Positions 33,131 to 45,331 of a stretch of DNA of 64,000 nucleotides are shown piece by piece (within the stretch, counting starts at the first letter, position 1; each line of letters starts with the position of its first letter). The position numbers were made by a program, and so were the translations under genes. The notes below the pieces were generated by a model. The model was not told the origin of the DNA. It saw nothing but the letters and a program-made list of their open reading frames with translations, and did no database searches. Source of the stretch: Chaetomidium leptoderma (taxonomy: Eukaryota > Ascomycota > Sordariomycetes > Sordariales > Chaetomiaceae); the NCBI GenBank assembly GCA_033296705.1, contig MU856853.1, positions 124,001 to 188,000 of the forward strand. The letters run 5' to 3'.

Positions 33131-36100
33131 ATGCAATCAGGGCTGATCGAAACTCCAAACCACGACCCCGACACAACCAACACGCCCCTTCCCCAACTCA
33201 ACATCGCTCAACATGGCCCCGGTCGCTCTCAGTCAAGCGTGCCAGACGCTCGCCCCCCGTTGCGCCCCCGAAGCACGTCTTTGGATGCCCAGCGCTGCGG
33301 TGGCGTTGCGTCGGACGGCGCAGGCCTCGATATCGGCCAGCTCGACCACACCCTTGATCAGTTGAGTTTCGCCGAGAGCGAGTCTGCTGCAGCCTTCCCC
33401 GCCACCGTCGCCGGTCAACGCATCTCCGACTACGAGAATGCCGCCTTCTCTTCGTCGCACCGCAACGACCCCCGCAACGACCCCCGCTTGCCTCTAGCCT
33501 TCAAGGTCACCCACGGCTCGCGGTCTGACGGCGTCCAGTTAACCGACTTCCCGAACGGTTCGTCTCTTTTTTTATTGTTTTGTTCTTTTGCCTCGGGCGC
33601 CGAGTTACAACTACTGCAACACGCCGCTGACATGAACCACTACAGAGATCCTGACTCAGATCCTGTCCCACCTGCATCCCGATTCGCATGGCGCCGTGGC
33701 GCTAGTCTCGAAGCGCTTCTATGCCCTCGTCACCACGCCATATGCCTGGCGGGCCGCCTTCTTGCGCTACTTTGCCGGGCAGGACGCCTTGCTAGGCCAT
33801 GCCAAGGCTGACCAGCAAGTGAGGGATGGCGAGGCGTCGGATGCCATCCGATCCGAGGTCCGCTACTTCACGCGCCTCACCGCCCTAGCCTCGTGGCGAA
33901 GCGAATACCTGCTTCGCACGCGCCTGCTGCGGAGCGTGGCGCGCGGGAAGCCGGGCAGTATTGGATCGTCTGCTCGTTCTAGCCAGTCCGGCGGAAAGAA
34001 GGCGAACGCTGTTCTGACCTTCAACTCGAAGCTTCCGTGGATGATAAGCCATGTTCATGCCGATTTCACGGGCGGGAAGAAGGGCCCGAGGGTGATCCAC
34101 GGCACCCGCGACCTCGGTGTAGCCACGGCCAGTGATCCTACCACGGGCAGAATCGAGAAATGGGGTCTGGACGACCCTTTCTCCTTTCAACAGCTCGACG
34201 AAATCTTTCCGAACCTCGAGTTCTATGGGGTCGGCGAAGGCCCAGCAGCTGTGCCCAATGTTATGGATGTGAGCCAGCCATATGGTTTCGTCGGTGGCGA
34301 GGGCTTCCCTGGGGGCCGCATGTACTTCAAGGCGGCCGGGCAGCTGCGTGGGCACTACCTTGGACACGACGACCATGTCATGGTTGATACCGCGCCGGAA
34401 ATCCCGGAAATCCCGGGATTGACCAACGCGATCAGCCATGTCTGGATCGCCAAGTCGTCCAACGTGACATGCACGACGCAGTCTATGGTCGGCATCATGG
34501 CCGGATCCACGCTAGGCGTGGTGACGAGCTATGCGCTTGGCCATGAGTCCACCGGCCCCCGCTATGGCGATGGGGATATTACTGCTCGCTGGGTCCTCTG
34601 CCCCGGGGTGCCCATCATTGACATCAAAGTCGATGATCAGTATTGCTTGCGGCGGAAGTCCCATGGGCGAGTCTGGGCGGTCGCCTTGAACGCCTTGGGA
34701 GAGGTTTACTACCTGGCTGAACCCCCAAGCCCTCCCTTGCAAAAGGGCAAGGCTGAGGATGCGGTCAAGGACGCTTGGAATGCCGGCCGCACTGTGTACT
34801 GGGAATTGATCGAATCCACTCGGCGCACCGCTAGCCCCGATGAGTTCGACAAAAATGCAGTCTCCGGCACATACTCCCCGAGGTCCTCGGCCAATGCGAT
34901 GAACCTGGCTAGAGAGCAGGTCGTCGCCGAGGCTAGGGAGATCGAGCAGTTCTTCCGGCACACGCCTGCCCACTTCAAAAAGGTGTGTCAAGGCTGGGAT
35001 ATGCTGCGTAAACTCGAGGTCGACTTTGCCGCCGGAGGTGAGAACGGTGGTGGAGAAGCCATCTTCGTTATCACTTGCGGTAGTGAAGAAGGCCCGCCTG
35101 CCTCTGTCTGCAGATTAGTCAAGGCTGGCAACCCGACGCAGAAGCCTAGACCATCAGGGGCCGTGACTCCAATTGCCCTGCCCACGGCCCCTCGCCAATC
35201 CATCTTTGGAGGAGAAGAAGCCACGGCTGAGGTTTCTGAAGCTGCTCCCCAAGGTGACGGCGGGGAGACCGAGCTATCGCCGCCGGTTTCTGGGTCAACC
35301 ACGCCCCGACTTGGATCCATCCCAGGAGAGATGGAGACCGAAGAATGGCGGGCCAGCGAGTTCGTCTTCAAACACAACTCGGCCACCGAGATCACTGCGA
35401 GCGCTGTAGACATGTCCACGTATGCTGTGATGACAGCGTTTGAGGATCCTTTGGTCTTGGGGTCGTCAGGGGCGAGCACACCTGGCACCCCAACTTCCAA
35501 GCATGCCACGGGTGAGATCCCCGGGCGGCGCGCGCGCCTGCTAGCCATCGGAACCAATAACGGCGCCGTTGTCGTGTGGAACATGCGTGACGCGGCTTCG
35601 CCTGTGGTGAACCCCCTGAGGGCCATACACACCGAGTCGCCCGAAATCACCGCCCTTGCCGTGTCAGCGCTGTACCTCGTTCATGGCGGCAGTGACAGTC
35701 TCGTGCAGGCTTGGGACCCCCTGGCCTCATCATTGGAGCCCATCCGGACCCTCAATGGCAAGTCATCCGGCCGCATCCCGCGCCACATTCTCCACGCGAA
35801 TCCCGCGTTGCAACATGCAAACTACTTTTCGGTCCGCTGCATCTTCCTCGACCCGGACCCGGCCGTCCTCCGCGGCATTCTCGCGTTTGGCACCTTCATC
35901 CGCTTCTGGACGTACAGCTCGACCAACCAGGGTCCCGGCCGCAAGCGCCGCCTCCGCCACGCGGACATGCACGGCCGTCCGGCGGGCCGCCGCAACAACG
36001 GCACCGTGTCGAGCTACATCGCCGCCGAGGAGGCCGAGCTGCGCCACGAGCAGGAACACCGCTCCCGCGAGATTGCCCGCCTCCGCAAGCGCTTCGGCGT

Positions 36101-36842
36101 CGGCATGGGCGAGCTGACCGAGGAGGAGGCCCTCCAGTACGCCCAGATGATCTCGGAGGAGAGCCTGCTGCTGGACGAGCAGCGCCGCGCCAGCGCCAGC
36201 GCCAGTGATGATACCGGCGGCGGCGGCGAGACTGCGTCTTCGACGGGCGGTAGTAGTGTGGCGGATACTGTCACGCCGGAACCGAGCTTGTCGGGGATTC
36301 AGAATGGTGCGGGGCCGAGTGGTTCTTCTGGTCTGCTGCCGGTCTTGAGAGAGGAAGGGGCGGGTGGTGGTGGTGATGATGATGATTATGAGGCGCAGAT
36401 TCAGAGGGCCATTCGGTTGTCGTTGATGGAGGGGGTTAATAATAACGATGATATGTCGGAGTCGGCGCCGCCGCCGCCGCCGCCGTCTTGGGGTCCGGAG
36501 GGGAGGAGTTCGTGCGAGTATGAGGTTAGGGTGAAGACGGCCAAGGGGAAGGGGAGGTGGGGGGGGGAGGAGGGGGAGGCGCCACCTAATGGGACGGGCG
36601 TGGTTGGGTTTGGTGGTGATGCTGCTGAGGTTGGGCCTGGGGTTGAGGCTCCGGATGTTGGGGTTGATGCTGATGACGACTTGGCACTTGCGCTGCGGTT
36701 GAGTCTGGAGGAGGAGGAGGCGAGACAGAGGAGGGTGAGGGAGGAGGAGGAGGAGGAGGAGGTTGGGATGAGTGCGAACGGAAATGGGGAGGAGTACCCG
36801 CCGCTGGAGATCAAGGGCAAGGGCAAGGGGAAGTGGATTTGA
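33131..36842 (+). CDS. ufo1: Ufo1-like F-box / WD-repeat protein with two UIMs
   Basis: Ufo1-type proteins are substrate receptors of SCF ubiquitin ligases; in yeast Ufo1 targets the HO endonuclease and uses C-terminal ubiquitin-interacting motifs to control its own turnover. Two exons (33131-33557, 33646-36842) give 1207 residues, and the splice creates the Glu of the F-box (LTDFPN-E-ILTQILSHL) at residue 143. The box continues GAVALVSKRFYALVTTPYAW. A beta-propeller-like middle contains RARLLAIGTNNGAVVVWNMR, LVHGGSDSLVQAWDPL and GILAFGTFIRFWTY. The C-terminus is acidic, with UIM-like helices DYEAQIQRAIRLSLMEG (about 1055-1072) and DDDLALALRLSLEEEE (about 1152-1168), ending in a Lys/Gly run. 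Yeast Ufo1 has three UIMs; two are visible here. The start ATG at 33131 is the first in frame. Targets are unknown. Confidence 0.85.
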
Positions 36843-37020
36843 GACGAGGGAGAAGGGGTTAGTGATTTCCCGGATATGTCGTGTAATGGCTGTGCGTTGC
36901 TTCTTTTCGTGTGCGCCGGCAGGATGTGAAGCATGAAATATACAATCTCTCTGAGTCTCGTGTCCTACTACCACTACCACCATTGCCATATGTCATCGTC
37001 TAATATCCATCACACAATCA

Positions 37021-37393
37021 GACTGAGACCCAAGAGCACCTTCTCACCCAATGGACCGCGCTCCAATCCAAGTTGGTAACCCTCACGTTCCCCAAGATCG
37101 GCTCCATCTGCCGCTATTCCAAGAAGACAGGCACTTTCATCGGCCCGCTAGCCCTCGACGGATTGCCGTGCTTTGCTTCTCTTGCCGCGATTCTTGAGGG
37201 AACCCCGTCGAGAATATACGGGATTGTGGAAAGGGGGGGCGTCTTTGACGGCATGGAGGAGATGCTTACGCGCGAGCTGGTGCGGCTGGGCTATGGGTTG
37301 ACAGGGGACGCGGCGAAGAAGCTGCTAGAGTTGGAGGCGGAAATGAAGGTTTTGTATCCGGATATGCTGCGATGGGGGTTGAGGTGTCGATGA
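37021..37393 (+). pseudogene. Aminoglycoside-phosphotransferase-like gene fragment
   Basis: An open segment begins after an acceptor-like AATCAG and reads QWTALQSKLVTLTFPKIGSI followed by a KTGTFIGPL segment, then runs to a stop at 37391-37393. The LxxLTFPxIGSI and FxIGPL words are typical of the fungal APH/protein-kinase-like phosphotransferase family. About 124 residues remain of a family usually several hundred long: the N-lobe with its nucleotide loop, and the Brenner-type HxD and DxD catalytic motifs, are not found nearby. There is no supported ATG at its 5' side. I infer a decayed remnant; it could instead be the last exon of a gene whose other exons I fail to see. Confidence 0.4.
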
Positions 37394-38101
37394 AGGCATT
37401 GGATTCCAACAACAAATAGGCACCATACTATTGCGGCTCGAAGTATTAGCCCTCAGAGACAGTGGGTGATCTGCCTAGTTACCTGTTGTATATCTTGTGT
37501 AACTACGCTCATGTTCAAGTTATATAGTATACACAAACCTGGCCACAACTACTTAGTATAGCACGCCGCCAGTGCTTTACTCGGCTTGCCTCTCCTAGCG
37601 CTGATCCTACTACCAGACTACACCCCGTGTCCTAGCCGAGGACGTGTTCCCGGCGTGGATCTCCCACCCGAGTTGAAGGCGGCCGTGTTATTCTTCTCAC
37701 AAAGAGAGGGGCGGAGTGTGGTGCCGGGCGATTCAGGAGTGAACAAAACCAAGTCGGCGTCACGTCAGAGCTGTCTAACTGGGTCATATATGCGGTGCCT
37801 TGTCTTGTATATGTACATTCGCCATTCAAAACGAGAACAAACTGGTCCATCAGAACACCAAGTTCTGGCTTCCTCCCCCTTTCCCGTGATTGTGTTCCGG
37901 GTATCGCAACAAATTCCCTTCTTCGGGGTTGATTGACCCCTTGTGGGAAAAAAAGAAATATCAAAAACGCAAACTCGAACCTCTCAATCAGAACGTGTTG
38001 CCTTTGTACGCACACAGACACACACACAGAGAATACAGACAAGAGAGAAACAAACTCCTTTACACCGTAACCCAAAAAACTTCCACACCCAAAAAGAAGA
38101 A
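37394..38101. other. Convergent 3' intergenic region
   Basis: This 0.7-kb spacer lies before the 3' end of the minus-strand surface-protein gene. It includes ACACACAGACACACACACAGA near 38015 and A-rich stretches. No gene seen. Confidence 0.4.
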
Positions 38102-40521
38102 TCAACCCATCACCACCCCAACCCCCACCGCAACACCCACCCCCCAAACAACCCCAACCAACCAAGGCCTCACCCCACCAGACGCAGCATCCTCCTCGGC
38201 ATCCTCCCCTCCGCCCGTCGTCCCACCGCCAGCACCACCACCACCACCACTAGTAGCCGCCGCCGCCCCGGACCCGGCCCCAGCACCAGGCGTGATAACA
38301 GTCGTCGGCCCAAACGGAAACCCCAGCGTCAGCGATCCCACCTCAACACCGCGCGGCATGATAGTGACCGACTGGCCCCCCACGACCGTGGTGGTAGTAC
38401 CCGACCCGGGGCCAACAGTGTAGGTGACGTCGCGAATGACGACGACGGACGCGCCAATCTTGGTGATGGTGGCGCCGCCGACGAGCGCGTACTGCGTGTC
38501 CTGCGGCGACGACGCGTGGCTGCCGCCCATGGTCAGGCTGCCGCCGTGGGCCGTCACGCCGCCCGGGCCGAGGGTCAGCACGTCGTCGCCGTCGATGGTG
38601 AGGACCGTGCTTTTGGTGGGGTCGCTGCCGCCGGTGGAATAGGTGAGCGTGGTGCCGTGGATGACGAGCACCGAGCGGCCGATGGCGGTCACGAGGTCGC
38701 CGCCGGCGACGACGACTTCGGTGGGCCTCGGGAGAGTGGGTAAGGGAAGGGTCTGGGAGGCGCCGGCGATGGTGCTGGGGCCGATGGTGAAGGTTTGGCC
38801 CGAGATGGTGGCCGTCGTGGTGGCGGTGGGGTTGAGGGTGAAGGAGGAGCCGCCGATGACGGCGACCGAGGAGGAGATGACCACGGGGATGCCGCCGAGG
38901 TTGGTGCTCGTCGGGACCGGGACGTAGACGCCGCCTGTGGCCGACGGGCGGTCGACGGTGGCGCCGGCGCCGACGACGCGGGTGGGGTCGATGGTGAAGG
39001 TTTGGTCGGCGATGATGACGACTTGGGTGGGTTGGGCCGGGTTGTCGCGGATGGTGTTGCCGTTGATGACTACGGCGGTGGGCTGCACGGCGACCGTGAT
39101 CGGGGTCGCCGTCGGGCGGTACTCCGGGTCCGTGACGGCCTGGGGAGGGGGAGGATCCTGTGAGTTGTAGATGGGCGTTGAGATGGCGCCGCCGCCGCCG
39201 GCGTCGGTCGGGCTGGCATGGTTGTCGTTTGATTTTGGTCCCTGGCTCACGCCGTAGTTTGGCGTGCGGATGCTCGTAAACACCACAGCGGGATTCTTGT
39301 CCGTGGTGAGGAAGACGACCGACGGAGTATAGCTGGTCTGGATACCGTATCCGAGGCTCTCTGTCGTCGTCGTTACCTCGCACGTCATGTACTTGGTGCC
39401 CGTGCCTGTCGACGCGCAGACCGAGATGGTCAGTCGCGGCGGCTCTACGGGGACCACACAGGACTCGGTCGTCTGGGGGACCGAGATGGGGGTGTACGGC
39501 GGCGTGTAGTCTTTTGGGTTGCCGTACCAGGTGACGGTGCTCGTGTGGACAACGGACCAGGTTGTAGGGGCGCCGATTAGATCCGACGCTTTGCAGTAGC
39601 TGATGGAGACGGAAGGGCGGTAAGTAAATGTTTCATTTGCATAGCGCGTCGAAGTCACAAAGGTTGTCTGGCTTGCGTTGCCGGCATCGCTGGCTTCGCT
39701 CGTTGATGGCGAGTCATAGCCCAAATCCACAGTTTCGGTCGTCTGCTTGGTGACCTCGGAGGATACCCTGGTTGGGGGCTTTCCTGGAGGGCCACCGCGC
39801 GGCGGCGTTGCCTCAGCTTGCGCAGCCGTGGTGGCCTGCGCGGCTGTTTCTGGCGCGGCCTGGCCCGGGCCGTACGTGTACCCGGTATCGTCGGCGACGG
39901 GGTTCCCCGGCCGTGTTGCCGGTACCCTGCTTGACGATGTCCGTGTCTCGGCTGGGGGAGGCCCCCGGCTCGTCTGTGCACCAGGGTCGACCGAGGACAT
40001 GGTCGGTTCGGCAGACCGAGTGGGAGCACGCGTGTCGGTCGTCAGGGTTCCGCCCGCGCCGAAGCCCCCCGGATCGACATAGTCATCCTCCGTTGACGCA
40101 GAGAGGACTGCATTTGCTTGGGCCGTAGCCTCTGGCCTGCGAGAGCTGTCGATAGCTTGGGGCCCAAAACCTGCCGCCGAGGTCCCTTCTCCCTCAGGAG
40201 TACTCCCGGTCGGATCCTCCGAGGTGGAAGCAGCAATGGCTATTGTTGCTGTTGCTGTTCCTGTTGACTCCAATAGCGACACCACGTCCGCTGGACTTGA
40301 CGTGCTGGAACTGGCGTCGCCGCCGCCAGTGGCGCTCTGAACTGTATCAACGGCCCCATCCCGTCGTCCAAGTCGGCCTGCTACTGCCAGTCAGTCAGCG
40401 CCCATGAACCCTTCTCACATTGCTTCTCGCTCTGGTGGATGTGCTCACCTCCAAAGACGCTGTCGAAACCAAGACTGGAGAGCACTGCGATGGAGAGCAG
40501 CACTTGTCTGCCCCCGACCAT
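38102..40521 (-). CDS. Secreted Ser/Thr-rich cell-surface protein with beta-strand repeats
   Basis: Two exons (40449-40521 and 38102-40383) encode 784 residues. The first exon supplies a signal peptide (MVGGRQVLLSIAVLSSLGFD...) and joins in phase to GRLGRRDGAVDTVQ. A long disordered Ser/Thr/Pro-rich region follows. The C-terminal half is built of degenerate repeats of the type VVINGNTI / VVIIADQTFTIDPTRVVGAG / VISSSVAVIGGSSFTLNPT / ISGQTFTIGPSTIAGASQT / VTAIGRSVLVIHGTTLTYS / VVGGQSVTIMPRGV, each with alternating hydrophobic residues and a Gly turn, suggesting a stacked beta structure. The end is Gly-rich, then hydrophobic (WLVGVVWGVGVAVGVGVVMG), consistent with a GPI signal or membrane anchor. 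Such proteins are common in filamentous ascomycetes; no enzyme motif is seen and an adhesin/wall role is inference. Confidence 0.75.
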
Positions 40522-43500
40522 GCTGTCCTGGATCGGGGGAACCTCGTTTGGTGCTTGCGCTGCGCTGCTGTGCCCGTTCTGCCTCGTCGGAGCATCTGAG
40601 CTGCTGTGAGCCCTGAGATGTAATCACCAAAGTTGCCTCACCATCGCGACTGACAGTGGCATCACGGGATTTCGCTGGGGAATGTGGGAGGACAGGGAAG
40701 AAAGCATGAAATGCTCTGGTGTGTCGACAGGCCAACCCAAGCAAGGGTGCCGGGAATTGCACGGCGGATCCCGTCGATGATCGGTCGTCGATCCGAGACA
40801 ACAGGCCAGGCAGCGGGCTGCGAGCCACCGCGCATCAGAATAATTAGTGCAAATCCCCTCGCCAGGTCCCCGTCCGCGAGAAGGGGGAAAGCATCTAGTT
40901 ACAGGGCAATTTGCGCGCTGTGTTGAGCCTAATAGCCTGCTGTGGGACGTTTTCATTTACTATGTGCCACAGTCATGTAGGATTCCGGCCACGAGGGAGG
41001 CTGCTCCTGGAGAGAGAGAGAGAGAGAGCTCCTGGGGGGGAGAGAAAGTGCGTTGCCAAGCGCGCCAAGTTGCCAAGGGCCGATGAATGAGCAAGGGGTC
41101 TGGATGAGGATCTGTCATGCACAAGCTCCATCCCTGCCGAGCCAGCCTCTCCGAGGGGACGGGACTTGGGAGAAACGGGCGAGAATCCTCAATTCGCCCG
41201 TGGCTTGGCCGGAATGTCACGCCAGCTGCCGGCAAGGGAGGCCGGGAAACAAGAGACTGCGAGACAGGCCCCGGATCTTGGCCCTCGAGGGCGTGGCCAA
41301 TTTGTTCTTGATTTGAGAACTTGCTTGCTTGGCCTGAAAGCTTAACTATCGAGGGGGTGGCCTTTGCTGAGCGTTGGCCTGCCGAGCACCAGCACCAGCT
41401 CAAGCGGATGCGCGCGCCCAGGTCGCCGATTCGTTGATGATCAAGAGAGGCGTCTCGTGGGTTCAGTGTAACGGAACGATCCATGGAAGACTGCCGAGAG
41501 CCAACTAAAAAAAAGGAGTCAAGTCTTCCGTTATCGTCTCTCTTGGCAATCTCCTCTTTCTCTGTTCAGCCGTCGTCGGTGGAAGACCGGAGGAGCGGTT
41601 TGCAATCTGTAACCAAGTCGAAGCGCATGGGCCTCGGAGCATATCCTCTAGCTTCGGCTGTACTCAGCGAGCCCAGCTACCCAGCTACTTTGTAACTAGA
41701 ACCGCGGTGAGCATTGGTTCAACAAACAAGCATGGAAACATATGACAATCGGTCCATGACAACGACCTACAACTCGAGCATGAGCATACCATTTCGACAT
41801 GTTCATGCCACCCGCACCCCATCCGTTGCAGCGTATCAGTCGCTTCTTCAGGTGCCGCCACTGATCGTCGCAATGGAGATGGGCAGCTTGACGGTGTGGG
41901 GGGGGAGGGGCGGGCGCCATGGCCTTCTCGGCAATTGGCGACCTTACGGAAGAGGAAGCTGGGGCCGCCGGCCAGCCGACAGGTGGAAATCGGAGACGCA
42001 TCTCGATCTGCCCGGCTGTGAATGGGGCGTTGGAATTGGTGGCGTCAGCTTGCAAGACCTTGTTGTTTCGAACTAATAACTGATATGAGCCAGGGTCCGT
42101 TCGTATGATGACGGCCGAAACACAGACTCTCAGAGAAAATCAACTCCCCCCAGCATTCCTCGATCCCCGAGACCCCCTGAAGCAACGAGACGTTGGGGGG
42201 TTGGCTTGCTGGAATGCCTGGCGTGCCTTGTTTCTTGCCCGAGAATCTTTTCCAGTTACCTGCCAGCTAACGTAAGGAGCCGGACCCGTATGGGACGGAG
42301 TAATATCCAGAACCCAGGACCACAAAGCACAAACCCGCTCCCCAGCCAATGACGGGACAGAGCAAGCGAGCAAGGGGGGGCAAGGCTCGACAGGGCCGGA
42401 GACTCAGAGCATCAAAGCCGTCATTGCTTTGCTGAGAACAGGATGAAGCGGTCGACAACAAGCGACGGTGAATGTTTCTGAACAAACTCGCTGCCTGTCG
42501 CCGATATTCGAGCCAGCTCAAGAGCCGCTTGGGCGTCGTCATGGACAAATACACGACAAAGGCACAAGGCCTTCCTGATTGGGGGCGTGTTTCGTGCTAG
42601 CGATAGGATGGACACATTGAGTCAGGCCTAGTTAGTTGTTCCACCAAATTGGCCTTGCGAAACACTCCCGATGAAGCCCAGCGGAAGCGGCCGTCTCGTT
42701 CCTGTCGCGAACGTCGAGCGACACACCAAGCCGCCGTTTGCCGCCCAGTTGCTGACGGCTGCGACCAGTTGCTGGGGCCGAGCAATTAACAAGCCGCCGT
42801 CATGTGGCTGCCCATGCGTGGACGGAACAGAAGAAGCTGGTTACGGTGGGGGCTTGGTTGGGTGAGTCGGCAAAATGGGTGGCCATTGAATTTAGCCAGA
42901 GTGTCCTCGCCCTCTCAGTGGTGAAATATATTACCTCTGCCGTGTCCGGTGCATCCTTCATGCCTGTTCAGGACATCCCTCTCGCCATTGTCGCCGCCCG
43001 GAGAGCGAATTGCTGGGAAAGAAGGAGGACTTCGCTGCGGTCGATATTTGGCCAATATATGTGCATCGCCAGCAGGCGATAGCGAGCCAACCTCTCTGTC
43101 TACCCTTGGGAACTTTCTCGTGGGTCTGCCATTGGTGCGCTAGCAATGAGTGCGAGTGTTTTTGTTAGGTTCCTCGATGGCCGGCCTCAAGAGACGTCGA
43201 TGACCTGCGCGAGCGAGCGCGACCGACAAGTTTAGCTAGTTCAGGTCGACCTTGGAACGGAAAGCAAGCGGACTCGAGTGGCTTGAGAATGGCCATCCGT
43301 TTCACAGACTACGGGCAGCCAGTCCTGCGCTGATGGCCAAGAACTTCTTCCCCTCTCGGTTTCACCACCACCGAGACCGTCTCCCCGGCATTTGTGGTAC
43401 CAAGGGGACGGCATACCACTTCCAAGCGAGGTTCCCCGCAATATAGTTATCGCTCGAGCTGATCAGTGATGCGAACCACTGATGGTGTGCCGCACAGGCA

Positions 43501-45331
43501 GGCGATGCAGGTTATGATGTGATGGATCGTCGAGACCCTTGAAAGGGCCGACATGATGGATATCGTGAAGACCTGGGAAAAGGATGTCTGGAGACTTGTG
43601 ATGTCAACGCCTGGGAAATATAAGCTGCCATGGCTGCTGGTGGGGAAGATGGTGGCGACGATGCTTCGGCACAGCTTCCACGCGTTCCGGTCCCCACCTC
43701 CCTCCCCGGGTATCGCTCGTCGTTCGGGGCCGGTGGGCGGGTTCGCCGATGGTGGGCTAGCCTCGGCTGGGTGTGGTTCCCTTCGAAGCAGGGCGGAGGC
43801 ACGGGGGCTGAACGATTTGGTGCGCATCAGACGAACCCCGGCGGCCTTGATCGAAACGCCCAACTCTAATCGGACATTTCGTCTGGGCTTCAGCCAGTCT
43901 CAATCCGCGAAAGCCCAACGCCGCAAGGCCAGGGCCGGGAATCTTTCAGCCACCGGGGCTAGCCGCATCGACGCGCCACGTGCGGAGGATGGTGTATCGC
44001 TGTGGTGGGCGTGTGTCCCGCGCGCGCAGGGAGGGCATGGGGGAGCCGACTGGAAGTATGGAAGATCCAGACGGGTCCGAGTGTTGTGTGTGTCGGGTGT
44101 CGAGTGTGTGTCCTCTGTCCTCTGTAGCGAGCTGGTATGTACGTACGGGCTGCTCGGCGCTTCAAGTTGATTCATCATTTGCCTGGCAATCTACAGACGG
44201 CTTTCCCACAGGAAAGTGCCGAGAACGAGAGCGGGACTTCGGAGGGCGGCGCGTCGTGGATGTTACAGCGCAGTGCTCAAAGTTTGGTAGACGGACCCTC
44301 AGGGACCCAGGCGGAGAAACAGGAGCGAGGGGCATGACGCTTCAGTGGCTTGAGTGGCTCCCGCTTTCTGGGCGGGCCCTTTAGCCAGCAACCCCAGCCC
44401 CTGCCGCCCCCCGGCTCCCTTGCTTTGGGGAAGGTGAGCGTTCTTTCCCAGGGGTTTTCGGTGGAGAAAAGTGCGCCAGTGCTTCTTTGCTTATCGTAGA
44501 ACCTGGCGAGCCTGGCAAGCACGGAGCGCAGAGCACGGAGCACACGCCGAATCTTGCCTTTTCGTCAGTTGCGGGCAGGCAGGCTTCACATGCCCACTCC
44601 GCGATCGACTGTCGAAATTTCCAACCCGCCCATTCATCCCAAAGGTGAAAGCCGGGGGGCTAATTGAGCCTGCGAGCCTGCCCATTCCATTCATTCCCGA
44701 CGCCTGGCCCCTTGGATCCCGCCGCCCGGCCCAGTCTTCGGATTCTGAGCTGCTGCACCCGCCGATCTTTCCTGCTTGCGCAACCACCCCCAGAAATCCC
44801 CACGAAGGCAAGACATCTCATCCAATCTCATCAAAAGGTTCCGTTTTGATTTCCCTGACTGGCATTTTCCGCCGTTGCATTCCTCGTCCCACGAGACGCT
44901 GCACCCGCATGCCCGGTCCCCCTCTCCCACCATCCGCCTTCCCTTCCGACCTAGTCCCGTCTCTCGCCCTGTAGGACCGACGTACGTACGGACATCGTAG
45001 TTTGTCGAATCGATCTTGCGCTACCTACTACCTGTGCTGTATCCAATCTCTCTGTACGCCCATCACCGCGACTTCTGCTGCGCGGCATGAAGTGAGAGAG
45101 AGCTGGGCTCGACCCGCGCAGTCCGACCTCCCCGTGCATACCGTCCCGACCGAACGACCGACCGACCGGCCTTGCCCGTGACCTCTCGGCGTGGACGACT
45201 GCTCGCTTTCCACTAACACGCTCTGCAGCTCATGGCACACCGACACGGCCTCGCAAGTGTCCTAGGACCCCTCTTCTTCTGGTGACAGCACGTCGTTGAT
45301 CGCGCGCCGTCCGGGCCCGGGTGCTGCAACA
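40522..45331. other. Very long divergent intergenic region without recognised genes
   Basis: This 4.8-kb stretch lies between the starts of two divergent surface-protein genes. Inspected frames on both strands, including 43553-44170, have no family similarity or coherent exon structure. It has (AG)9 at 41011-41028 and runs of GACC/CCGA near 45145-45165. It may contain long promoters, non-coding RNA or old repeats. Confidence 0.4.
41011..41028 (+). repeat. Dinucleotide microsatellite (AG)9
   Basis: Nine perfect AG units in intergenic sequence. Confidence 0.9.

Noticed and set aside
43553..44170. 205-codon plus-strand open frame in the 4.8-kb spacer
   Set aside because: No motif or conserved pattern; the composition matches the other GC-rich random frames around it.
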